Part shown: positions 32,990 to 39,964 of the stretch, one piece after another
Position numbering within the stretch: position 1 is the first letter of the stretch
How the letters are laid out: each line of letters opens with the position of its first letter
IMG/VR virus record: IMGVR_UViG_3300043410_001642
Span: 1-41,119 of that record
DNA from: a virus
Strand: one strand, 5' to 3'
Length of the DNA stretch: 41,119 nt
Notes under the pieces: model-generated
Seen by the model: only the letters and a program-made list of their open reading frames with translations
Database searches by the model: none
Told to the model about the DNA's origin: nothing
Translations under genes and position numbers: made by a program

Positions 32990-33730
32990 ATGGATATAAA
33001 AGAACAAATTAACCTATTTTTAGAACAAAACACCCCATCTGATACCGAATCATGGAATCAGATTGTTTCTGAAGCAAAAAATAAATTTGATGTTTACCCA
33101 TCTGCATATGCAAATGGATGGATTATTAGAGAATATATCAACGCTGGTGGTGCATTTGTAAACGAAGATGAAGACCCTCAACATGTAGCACAGGCTCTAC
33201 CTCAAACAAAAGAACTTAAAGGTAAATTAATTGGTGAAAAGTTAATGCAATATTTCAGTGAAATTGGATTAAAGCATGCTTGTTATCAAAATGAGGGTGG
33301 AGAAGTAAAGGTAATCGGATTAAATAAAGACCAGGTTAAGGAAGCAATTGATAAAATTGTGAAAGAATGGGTTAGTAATAAAATGCAAGAAATTGGATTA
33401 CCAGCAGGAGTTGGATTAAACCTTCCAGGTGGTTCAATCAATGGAGCACCATCGGAAGATGATGTTGATTCAATGAAAGATAAGTTAGGTAGAAATGAAT
33501 CAATTGATGGTAGAGGGCAAGCGTTATTAATGACGTTTAAAGATATAGTAAAAAATCATTCTTCATTAAAAGTAAAAGATTATGGAAAAACAACTTTAGT
33601 AGATGTTCAATCTGCTAATGTGGTTTTGAAGTTATATGATGCATTATCGGATAAGAATAAAGAATCATTGTTTAAAATGCCAGTTCCAAAGATGATACAA
33701 ATGGCTTGGCATGTAATGGGTAAAAAATAA
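32990..33730 (+). CDS. Putative virion-associated protein with phage YPSAYAN domain
   Basis: 246 residues. Residues about 20-55 contain KFDVYPSAYANGWIIREY, the hallmark of a small domain (DUF5872-like) frequent in T4-like phage structural or DNA-associated proteins. The middle is helical and acidic, with a GLPAGVGLNLPGG linker at about 143-155. A GRNESIDGRG stretch near residue 168 partly resembles the cleavage sites of the next gene. The last 70 residues are helical. It opens the block of putative prohead proteins and has no leader of the M-(I)-K-L type. Confidence 0.55.
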   Translation: MDIKEQINLFLEQNTPSDTESWNQIVSEAKNKFDVYPSAYANGWIIREYINAGGAFVNEDEDPQHVAQALPQTKELKGKLIGEKLMQYFSEIGLKHACYQNEGGEVKVIGLNKDQVKEAIDKIVKEWVSNKMQEIGLPAGVGLNLPGGSINGAPSEDDVDSMKDKLGRNESIDGRGQALLMTFKDIVKNHSSLKVKDYGKTTLVDVQSANVVLKLYDALSDKNKESLFKMPVPKMIQMAWHVMGKK

Positions 33731-33744
33731 AATAAGATAGTAAG

Positions 33745-34938
33745 ATGAATATGAATTTAAAAGGAATTATGAATAGTTTAGGTGCACAACCTGGACAAGT
33801 AGTATCTGACCCGTTTGCAAGAGCATTTGCACCTGCGCCGGTTGTTAAAGAAGAAACAATAAATGAAGAGGATCATGAAGTATCTATGGCTCAGAAAACA
33901 TTAGATGATATAATCAAAAATGCAACTGAATTAAAAGCTAAAATAGGTGAAGCTGAAACGGATTTACCAGCTTGGATTCAGGATCATATCAGTAATTCTG
34001 CAAACTATATTGACCAAGCAGCAAGTGGATTCTATAAAAATGAATCAATAAACGAAGAGGAAATTAAATGGAATGCAGTTGAAAATGCAATCATTAATTT
34101 TCTAAAAATGAATACAAAGATTTTAGATAAAAGAGTTAAAGATAGAGATACTGCAGGAGTTAAAGGTGGGTTAAAATCTATTATTAGTGGTTTAACTAAT
34201 GCACAGAGAAGTTTGAAATTAGAATCAATAAACGAAGTATCATATACTGTCAAAGCAAAAAATGCGTATGAATTTGTAAATGGTGCATATTCAGTTTTAG
34301 GTGCTTATTTAAGAGATGAAAAATTAGATAGTAGTGCAAAAGCTGCTCTTCAAAGAGTGGTAAAAGATTTAGAAGGATTGAGAAAGTATTTTTTCTCTAT
34401 GAAAGATGAATCAATAAACGAAGCATTCAAACATATTATATCAGTAGAAACTCCAACTCAAGTAGTTTCTAAACCAATAGCGGCACAAATTGAAAAATTA
34501 GCTAGACAAGGTGTTAGAGCATCTGAAATTGGTTTGAAAATGGGATTTGTAGGAAACCAAAAAGCAGCAACCGATGCTTTCCAAAAAGTAAAAAATCAAA
34601 TTTATTTTAAATTAAATAAATCTGAATCAGTAAACGAAGCAAGATTAACTGATATTGTTAATTCTATCATTGAAACTCCTGTAATTGGTAAAATGGTAGT
34701 TAATGCTCCTTCAACTACTCAACAAGTATCTGAAGCAAAAAAATATGATGTTGGAGCAGGGTTTATGGGAAATGGTTTAACTATTTGGAATAGAGCTGAA
34801 GAAGAACATGGAGATTATAGAATCATTGCACACATTGACCCATATGGTAAAATTAGTATTAGAGATAAAGAAATCCCATCTAATGTTATGAATATGATTA
34901 AAGATTGGGCTGAGGCAATTAAAAAAGGCGATAAATAA
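33745..34938 (+). CDS. Putative prohead-protease-processed polyprotein, five or six sites
   Basis: 397 residues. Recurring E-(S/T)-(I/V)-N-E motifs end at E41, E104, E164, E226 and E298, and a weaker QVSE ends at E330. The pieces between them are about 32 to 72 residues. P3 is Ile or Val and P1 is Glu, as in T4 gp21 cleavage sites (L/I-x-E). The pieces look like separate small domains: one with TDLPAWIQDHISNSANYIDQ (a helical module seen in other T4-like virion proteins), others helical, and the last with GNGLTIWNRAEEEHGDY, a known small phage module. The N-terminal piece is proline/alanine-rich. I infer it is packaged and cut into modules. Tail-fibre repeats are less likely because the domains differ. 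Confidence 0.6.
   Translation: MNMNLKGIMNSLGAQPGQVVSDPFARAFAPAPVVKEETINEEDHEVSMAQKTLDDIIKNATELKAKIGEAETDLPAWIQDHISNSANYIDQAASGFYKNESINEEEIKWNAVENAIINFLKMNTKILDKRVKDRDTAGVKGGLKSIISGLTNAQRSLKLESINEVSYTVKAKNAYEFVNGAYSVLGAYLRDEKLDSSAKAALQRVVKDLEGLRKYFFSMKDESINEAFKHIISVETPTQVVSKPIAAQIEKLARQGVRASEIGLKMGFVGNQKAATDAFQKVKNQIYFKLNKSESVNEARLTDIVNSIIETPVIGKMVVNAPSTTQQVSEAKKYDVGAGFMGNGLTIWNRAEEEHGDYRIIAHIDPYGKISIRDKEIPSNVMNMIKDWAEAIKKGDK
33853..34639 (+). repeat. Dispersed 16-base repeat GAATCAATAAACGAAG
   Basis: Exact copies start at 34042, 34222 and 34408. A copy with one change (GTA for ATA) starts at 34624, and a copy with two changes starts at 33853. A related copy lies in another gene at 37548-37563. 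They encode the E-S-I/V-N-E sites and keep the same codons, including AAC for Asn, although AAT is common around them. Confidence 0.75.
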
Positions 34939-35258
34939 TGGATACACAAAACATTTATACCGTCTTAGTAACAATAGTGACTGTTTTAGGAGGTGCATCT
35001 GCGTGGAGATTCTATGAGAAAAGAGCAATGCATAAGGAAAGAGATGAAGATTTCATCAGACACGATTGTAAAGACCGAATTTCTAAATTAGAAGCCCTTT
35101 TAGAAGCATCTGCAAAAGAAAAAGATGACTTAAGAGTAATGGTATTAAACCTTACTAAAGAAGTAGCGGCGTTAAGTGTAAAGGTTGAATTCCTTACAAA
35201 AGAAAACGAAGATCTTCATAAAAAAACTAAAACATCAAGAAAAGTAATAAACGGATAA
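34938..35258 (+). CDS. Small protein: membrane helix plus coiled coil
   Basis: 106 residues. Residues 5-23 (IYTVLVTIVTVLGGASAWRF) form one membrane-spanning or signal-anchor helix, followed by a charged region and a long heptad-rich helix at about 40-95 with leucines at regular spacing (SKLEALLEASAKEKDDL and on). The end is basic. The design is that of a membrane-anchored coiled coil, as in spanins or phage membrane scaffolds. It overlaps the polyprotein gene by one base and precedes the HAD phosphatase by one base. Confidence 0.62.
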   Translation: MDTQNIYTVLVTIVTVLGGASAWRFYEKRAMHKERDEDFIRHDCKDRISKLEALLEASAKEKDDLRVMVLNLTKEVAALSVKVEFLTKENEDLHKKTKTSRKVING

Positions 35259-35259
35259 G

Positions 35260-35805
35260 GTGATAAAACTTACTGAAATAATTTCTAGAAGTTTATTCTT
35301 AGAGGATAAAAAGTTAAGAGTATTTGATTTTGATGATACTCTTGTTAAAACTACATCCTTTATTTATATTACTCATAAAGGAGGAGGAAAATCTAAATTA
35401 ACTCCTGGACAATATGCAGTATATAAAGAAAAGCCGGGAGACCAATTTGATTTTAGAGATTTTAATGCAGTTAATAATCCAAAGGTAATCAAAGGTTATT
35501 TTGAATTATTAAAAAGAATGGCAGCCGATTCAAGTAAAGCAGTATATATCTTAACTGCTAGAGCTGCATATCAACCCGTATATAATTTTATTAGAGATAG
35601 TGGTATTAAAGATGTTTTCGTTGTTGCGTTGGGTGATAATAACCCAGAATCAAAAGCTGATTGGATAGAGAAGGAAATTCAAAGAAATGGGTATGATAAT
35701 ATTTATTTCGTAGATGATTCTGCTAAAAATGTAGATGCGGTAAAGAGAAGATTAAACAAATACCCTACTATTAGAAAGAAAGTCCAATTGGTTAAACATG
35801 GTTAA
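35260..35805 (+). CDS. HAD phosphatase with capsid-targeting-like leader
   Basis: 181 residues from GTG 35260. Residues 1-15 (MIKLTEIISRSLFLE) look like the short leaders of neighbouring virion-internal genes. The HAD core follows immediately: RVFDFDDTLV with D23 and D25 as nucleophile and acid, ILTAR (motif II), a lysine in ESKADWIEK (motif III), and FVDDS (motif IV). This is the class that includes polynucleotide 3'-phosphatases and small-molecule phosphatases. Missing cap insertions suggest an open active site for a large or nucleic-acid substrate. If the leader is real, the enzyme could be packaged and delivered with the DNA. That is inference. It overlaps the oxygenase gene by 8 bases. 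Confidence 0.7.
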   Translation: MIKLTEIISRSLFLEDKKLRVFDFDDTLVKTTSFIYITHKGGGKSKLTPGQYAVYKEKPGDQFDFRDFNAVNNPKVIKGYFELLKRMAADSSKAVYILTARAAYQPVYNFIRDSGIKDVFVVALGDNNPESKADWIEKEIQRNGYDNIYFVDDSAKNVDAVKRRLNKYPTIRKKVQLVKHG

Positions 35806-36496
35806 GAAAGAGATATTAGAAAACGGATGTTATACTGGCAATTTAGCCGAAATCAATCCTTCCTTATTAGATACATTAGAAACCTTAAGCGAATTAAGGA
35901 ATCATGAATTATACACAAGAGTAACCCATTCATATAGTAAAGCGGTAGATTCTGAATCCACTTTTAATAAAACATTTGAAGAAGCGGATGCGGTTAGAGA
36001 ACATCACTTAAACTTAAAGAAAAAAGGAGAACCTATTTGGCAAGTATTCTACACATATAATAATGAAAATGAAAAGAGTTCAAAGCTATTACATAAATAC
36101 ATACCTACTATAAGGGATTTGTTTATGGAGATAGTTCGTTATTGTTATGGAGAGGATATTGCAAGTAAAGTGTGGGAGGTTAATGGTAGTAATATAAACC
36201 TTACAAATTTTAGAAAGGGATGTTTTATTGAGAATCATGCCGATGGAGGAGGTAAGAGAATGGTGTGTAATATTCTAATATACACTAATCATGATTGGGA
36301 AGAAGGATTCGGAGGAGAGTTGGTATTGGAGGAAAAATTCAAACAACAACCCAAATTTGGTAATTTTGCAGTGTTGGATTTTATGACACATAACCCATTT
36401 CACTTAGTTACACCAATTGAAAAGGAGGGAATCAATAGATTTGCTCTACTTACAGGAATTTTATACGAAGAAAATTACTTTAATTCAATCATTTAA
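35798..36496 (+). CDS. 2-oxoglutarate/Fe(II) oxygenase
   Basis: 232 residues. The double-stranded beta-helix core carries an H-x-D pair in IENHADGGG, a distal histidine in NPFHLVTPIE, and the 2-oxoglutarate-binding arginine in NRFALLTG, the order of prolyl-hydroxylase-like oxygenases. Such enzymes occur often in T4-like phages, where they may hydroxylate proteins or nucleotides. It overlaps the HAD gene by 8 bases and has no leader of the type seen on its neighbours, so it may act in the infected cell rather than in the virion. Confidence 0.75.
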   Translation: MVKKEILENGCYTGNLAEINPSLLDTLETLSELRNHELYTRVTHSYSKAVDSESTFNKTFEEADAVREHHLNLKKKGEPIWQVFYTYNNENEKSSKLLHKYIPTIRDLFMEIVRYCYGEDIASKVWEVNGSNINLTNFRKGCFIENHADGGGKRMVCNILIYTNHDWEEGFGGELVLEEKFKQQPKFGNFAVLDFMTHNPFHLVTPIEKEGINRFALLTGILYEENYFNSII

Positions 36497-36509
36497 TATT
36501 TATATATAC
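36497..36509 (+). promoter_or_regulatory. TATTTATATATAC element before the tandem paralogues
   Basis: TATTTATATATAC overlaps the end of the oxygenase stop region and stands 16 bases before ATG 36526. It is identical to the element at 21193-21205. No -33 box is visible upstream. Confidence 0.4.
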
Positions 36510-36525
36510 TTAAAATAACATAACA

Positions 36526-36783
36526 ATGACAGTTTCTGAATTCAAATTAGAAAATCACAAAAGTATCACCGCAGAAGTGGCTGAGAATCAAGCATTATAC
36601 GATGGAACACACGCTGAAGAGGGTGATAAGTTGATAGATTGCTTTTTAGTATCAGAAGACGGTGAAGAAAAATTAATATACATAATCCCATCTCAATTAG
36701 CAGATTTTGAAATAGTTGAAGATTTGGAGTATGATGTATTCATTCCGTTATCAGACCAAAAATTCAAAGTTAAACTTAAATAA
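36526..36783 (+). CDS. Small acidic protein, tandem paralogue A
   Basis: 85 residues. Begins MTVSEFKLENHKSI and ends LSDQKFKVKLK. It is homologous to the next gene: MTV-x-E-x-KLEN, LY-x-G, G-x-K/L-x-D, S-x-L, F-x-IV and QKF-x-VK are shared in the same order. No known domain. The predicted all-beta, acidic character and the position in the prohead block suggest a small structural or virion-decorating protein, but this is not shown. Confidence 0.6.
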   Translation: MTVSEFKLENHKSITAEVAENQALYDGTHAEEGDKLIDCFLVSEDGEEKLIYIIPSQLADFEIVEDLEYDVFIPLSDQKFKVKLK

Positions 36784-36785
36784 GA

Positions 36786-37061
36786 ATGACAGTATTAGAA
36801 TGGAAATTAGAAAATTCAGTAGTAGTAACCGATGATAACTATGAGATGTTAAACACAACACAAATGTTATATAGTGGTGCTGAAATAACAAAAGGTTCTA
36901 AATTTATGGATGCAATATGCGAAACCGAAGAATTTGGACCTAAGACAGTTTACTTTTTAGATAGTGAATTGTATGAATTATTTGATATCGTAGATAATCC
37001 TGAATGGGATGATATGACTCCAGTAGCTACTCAAAAATTCACAGTAAAACCAAAAGCATAA
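36786..37061 (+). CDS. Small acidic protein, tandem paralogue B
   Basis: 91 residues, starting two bases after paralogue A. It begins MTVLEWKLENSVVV and ends TQKFTVKPKA. Divergence from A is high but the signature positions are kept, so the duplication is old. It has six more residues, mainly in the first loop. It is followed after 3 bases by the larger leaderless polyprotein gene. No domain recognised. Confidence 0.6.
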   Translation: MTVLEWKLENSVVVTDDNYEMLNTTQMLYSGAEITKGSKFMDAICETEEFGPKTVYFLDSELYELFDIVDNPEWDDMTPVATQKFTVKPKA

Positions 37062-37064
37062 GAA

Positions 37065-38114
37065 ATGCCAGCAGTAAGTAAAGCACAACAAAGATTTATG
37101 GGTATGGTGCATGCAGCCGATAAAGGCGAAACACCAGCATCCCCTGAAGTAGCAAAGGTATCAGCTTCTATGAAAGATTCAGATGCGAAAGATTTTGCTT
37201 CTACTAAACACAAAGGATTGCCTGATCATGTTAAAGAAGCAGTTAAGGAAATCGTAAGAGGTGTATTAAGAGGAGAAGGAGCATTTGGTTCAGTAGGTGG
37301 TGGAGCAGAAGATGCTAGAAACCTAATGGAGATGAGCCCTAATGATGTTCACTTTAAAACTATTATTAAATTATATGATAGAGGTGGTTCATTTACTAAA
37401 AAGAAAGTAGGAGTAGTGGTATCTAGAAATCCTAGAGCATCAAGAAATACAATTATTGATGACTTGAAAGATATGGATTATCATGAAATTCTTAATGCTG
37501 AAGATGAATTAGGTATAAAAGAAATAGTTGAAAAACGAATCGCAGAACAATCGGTAAACGAAGCTAAATATCCAACTGACTTAAAAGTGGGTTCGGTAAT
37601 TTTGGGGCAAGGATTCACAATGTTAAAAGGAATTGAAGGCGGAAAATACTACAAAGTTGTTGCAATAGATGATTATTCGGCAACATTAGTTCCATCTGAT
37701 AAGAATGGTAATGTAAAAGGTTCATCAAAAGTTAGACATAAATTAGATTCAATTGAAGGTGGTATTAGAACTGCTAAGAGAGGTGATGAAAACGGAATTG
37801 TTGTAATAAAAGAATCAGTAACCGAAGAACATGATTGTGGATGTAATGAAGATTATGATTGTGGATGTGGTGGATTACATGAACACCATATCAATGAAGA
37901 TATAAATGCGGATGCAAATGGTATAGCAGGTTTAACTGCTTCTAGAGCAAATGCGGTTAAAGATTTCATAGAAAAGCATAAATTAGATTCAAACAAATTA
38001 TATCAGTTCTTAAAAAAGGGTGGATTGAAAGATAAAATGGATTTCGTAACTGCATTAGTTGGGAAGCCGGGTAATTCTATTCAAACAAAACTAATAAAGC
38101 AATTTAGTAAATAA
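37065..38114 (+). CDS. Putative processed virion protein with DUF3008-like start and metal-binding peptide
   Basis: 349 residues. Residues 1-55 (PAVSKAQQRFMGMVHAA, then DFASTKHKGLPDHV) match the DUF3008-like module of phage and bacterial proteins. Candidate protease sites end at E166 (EQSVNE), E254 (KESVTE) and E278 (HHINE). Residues 172-248 (DLKVGSVILGQGF to NGIVVI) are a domain that recurs in the protein at 38406. Between E254 and E278 is a 24-residue piece with two DCGC units and several histidines, probably a metal site. Residues 279-349 are a helical basic module. The site pattern suggests four released pieces. Confidence 0.6.
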   Translation: MPAVSKAQQRFMGMVHAADKGETPASPEVAKVSASMKDSDAKDFASTKHKGLPDHVKEAVKEIVRGVLRGEGAFGSVGGGAEDARNLMEMSPNDVHFKTIIKLYDRGGSFTKKKVGVVVSRNPRASRNTIIDDLKDMDYHEILNAEDELGIKEIVEKRIAEQSVNEAKYPTDLKVGSVILGQGFTMLKGIEGGKYYKVVAIDDYSATLVPSDKNGNVKGSSKVRHKLDSIEGGIRTAKRGDENGIVVIKESVTEEHDCGCNEDYDCGCGGLHEHHINEDINADANGIAGLTASRANAVKDFIEKHKLDSNKLYQFLKKGGLKDKMDFVTALVGKPGNSIQTKLIKQFSK

Positions 38115-38115
38115 G

Positions 38116-38394
38116 ATGAAATTAAAAAATTTAATAGAAGTAAAATACTTAAACGAAGCATCATCAGTAGACCTTACGGAAATACCCGTAACGCAAGCTA
38201 AACAAGTATTGGCATTTGAAAAGGTATTAGGAGGAAAACATACCGATTTATGGGATGGTATTCACGGATATATTGTTTCAATTAAAGTACCTAATGGAAA
38301 AGAAAGATTGATGAGTGATGATTTAAAGAAATTACTTTCTTTAAAAATTCGTTGGATTGAGATAACTGGACAAGACATATATTTAGGATTCTAA
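38116..38394 (+). CDS. Small protein with capsid-targeting-like leader
   Basis: 92 residues. The first residues MKLKNLIEVKYLNEASS hold two candidate sites of the (L/I)-x-E type (LIE and LNE|A), like the leaders of neighbours. The rest is a small alpha/beta piece with no known motif. It shares the DNA stretch ATGAAATTAAAA with the next gene. Starts one base after the preceding stop. Confidence 0.6.
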   Translation: MKLKNLIEVKYLNEASSVDLTEIPVTQAKQVLAFEKVLGGKHTDLWDGIHGYIVSIKVPNGKERLMSDDLKKLLSLKIRWIEITGQDIYLGF

Positions 38395-38405
38395 TAAACA
38401 TTACA

Positions 38406-39683
38406 ATGAAATTAAAACATATACTTAATCCATCTCCTATTGTAGAATCTGACCTTAAGGTTGGAAATATGTATATGGTGCATGGGTATCCTCTTCTAAA
38501 AGGATTATTCCCAAACAAATACTATAAAATTCATTCTATTGATGGAGATGATGTAACTCTTCAACAAGTTAATCAATTTGGTAAAATAACCAATTTATCA
38601 AATGCTCCAGTAACACATAAATTATCTTCAATTAAGGCATCAGTTCAAAGTATTGGAAATGGTGATGCAAATGGTTTAGAATTAACAAACGAAGCAACTG
38701 CATCTGAAATTGTGAAAGATTTGGATAAAGTTAGAAATGATTTAATTAAAAAAGTAGATGTATTAATTGCTAAAAAGAAGAAACTTTATTCTAATGTAGA
38801 TATTGAATCACCAATGAGTGCTGATGAGAAACAATTAGATAAAGATATACAATCTATATTTTCACAAATTCAACAAATAATTCAACAAAAAAGAAGTTTG
38901 AAAAGTGAATCCGTAAAAGAAAATAAAATGATGAAATTAAAAGATGTCTTAAAAGAATCTGCTGGGTTTAACAAAAAGATAAAGAGTGATTTGGATTCAT
39001 ATTTAAAAGATTTTAAAAGTGGTACTCCTACACATCAATGGGCTGTTAAAGAAATATTAAAAAGTGCATTAACTGATGCAAATTTTCATAGTGCAGCTAA
39101 GAAAGTAGATTCATTATTTTCTAGAGCTAAATACGAAGAAGATTCTGCTAAAGAAAAATCATATCAAAACGCGGTAGAAAGAAAAGGTAGAGAAATTGCT
39201 AATAAAGCAAAATGGGATGGATATGAAATCATAGATGCTATATCATTTTATACATCAATGACAATAGGTCATCCACTTGGACAAAAAATAAATTCATTAA
39301 AGGAAGGAACAATTCCTCAACATATTAATAAAGTTGAATCTAAATTATCACTTAAAACTCTTATGAACGAAGCAAAGTTTCCGGTATATCACAAAACATA
39401 TACATCTGCTATTAGTTCAGCATTAGACTGGGTTGAAAAAATGGGGTATGAATATGATGAAGAAGAAACTGCGAGAGAAATAGGAATGGGGCCAAAAAAA
39501 CCATCCGAAGGTAAAACAAATAGATTTTCTATTTCATTAACTAAAAAAGGTAAGCCGGTAAAACAACATTTACAAATACAGGTTTACAATATGGGAACAT
39601 TCAAAAGAAACTCTGATGGTTCTAAGACTAGAAGTATGTGGGGTGGACAAAATGAATATGAATTAAATTGTTATATAGGGTAG
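38406..39683 (+). CDS. Putative multi-domain processed virion protein with leader
   Basis: 425 residues. The leader MKLKHILNPSPIVE fits an I-x-E site after E14. Residues 16-93 repeat the domain found at 172-248 of the protein at 37065 (DLKVG, LKG, YYK, HKLSSI, GDANGL). Candidate sites then occur in LTNE|A, ESVKE, DVLKE|S (preceded by an internal MMKLKDVLKE that copies a leader) and LMNE|A. The last module, about 100 residues (FPVYHKTYTSAISSALDWV to ELNCYIG), resembles a stand-alone T4-like phage protein with GPKKPSEGKTNRFSISL. The whole looks like fused genes. No catalytic motif. Confidence 0.62.
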   Translation: MKLKHILNPSPIVESDLKVGNMYMVHGYPLLKGLFPNKYYKIHSIDGDDVTLQQVNQFGKITNLSNAPVTHKLSSIKASVQSIGNGDANGLELTNEATASEIVKDLDKVRNDLIKKVDVLIAKKKKLYSNVDIESPMSADEKQLDKDIQSIFSQIQQIIQQKRSLKSESVKENKMMKLKDVLKESAGFNKKIKSDLDSYLKDFKSGTPTHQWAVKEILKSALTDANFHSAAKKVDSLFSRAKYEEDSAKEKSYQNAVERKGREIANKAKWDGYEIIDAISFYTSMTIGHPLGQKINSLKEGTIPQHINKVESKLSLKTLMNEAKFPVYHKTYTSAISSALDWVEKMGYEYDEEETAREIGMGPKKPSEGKTNRFSISLTKKGKPVKQHLQIQVYNMGTFKRNSDGSKTRSMWGGQNEYELNCYIG

Positions 39684-39730
39684 GTAATAAAGGTTATGCT
39701 AGATTGTAACATTAAAAAAGTTTTAACAAA

Positions 39731-39859
39731 ATGGCAAAAGCAAAAGGTTCAGCATCATCTCAAAAAGTTACATTTGGTAAAAGAGGAAAGGGTAAATACA
39801 AAAAAAGTTATGGCCCTAAAGCTCAAAAACCAAAAAGATATCGTGGTCAAGGAAGATAA
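39731..39859 (+). CDS. Small very basic protein (42 residues)
   Basis: MAKAKGSASSQKVTFGKRGK followed by a lysine/glycine-rich remainder ending YRGQGR. ATG 39731 is preceded by an A-rich leader, and the frame ends at TAA 39857-39859. It is very rich in K, R, G and S with almost no acidic residues, as in small DNA-condensing or core proteins. It is short enough to be missed by length filters. A longer overlapping frame at 39696-39878 on the same strand has poor composition and is rejected. Confidence 0.62.
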   Translation: MAKAKGSASSQKVTFGKRGKGKYKKSYGPKAQKPKRYRGQGR

Positions 39860-39887
39860 CAATATATTAGAGAGATAGACAAATTCC

Positions 39888-39920
39888 GAAGGGGGGCGGG
39901 GGGTATCCTCTTCCCCTTTT
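39888..39920 (+). terminator. G6-C-G6 tract with C-rich partner, possible terminator
   Basis: GAA is followed by six G, a C and six G (39891-39903), then a pyrimidine-rich stretch with CCCC and four T (39913-39920). AAGGGG (39889-39894) can pair with CCCCTT (39913-39918). It lies 30 bases after the small basic gene and is the most G-rich stretch in an otherwise AT-rich window. A strong hairpin plus T-run fits a terminator. A guanine quadruplex structure is the alternative. Confidence 0.5.
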
Positions 39921-39953
39921 CCCTTTGTCCTCCAACCTAAATTTTTTTGATAG

Positions 39954-39964
39954 TATTTATAGAT
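39954..39964 (+). promoter_or_regulatory. TATTTATAGAT element before a leader-bearing gene
   Basis: TATTTATAGAT immediately precedes ATG 39965. It is a weaker version of the AT-rich element seen at 21193, 32976 and 36497. TTTG at 39924-39927 lies at about 26 bases, which does not match the 20-base spacing of the other class. Confidence 0.3.

Noticed and set aside
33853-34639. CRISPR-like array from the regularly spaced 16-base repeats
   Set aside because: The repeats are short, sit in frame inside one open gene about 180 bases apart, and encode the same peptide, so they are coding repeats.
33745-34938. Tail-fibre or adhesin repeats
   Set aside because: Only the short E-S-I-N-E junctions repeat. 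The segments between them are different, mainly helical domains, unlike repeated fibre shafts.
21181-36509. T4 late promoters (TATAAATA)
   Set aside because: TATTTATA is present on the plus strand, which puts TATAAATA on the minus strand, where there are no genes to transcribe. I list the plus-strand element only as an uncharacterised motif.
39696-39878. 60-codon plus-strand frame overlapping the small basic gene
   Set aside because: It has no recognisable start context. The frame beginning at 39731 gives a cleaner basic protein with an A-rich leader and a stop just before the hairpin.
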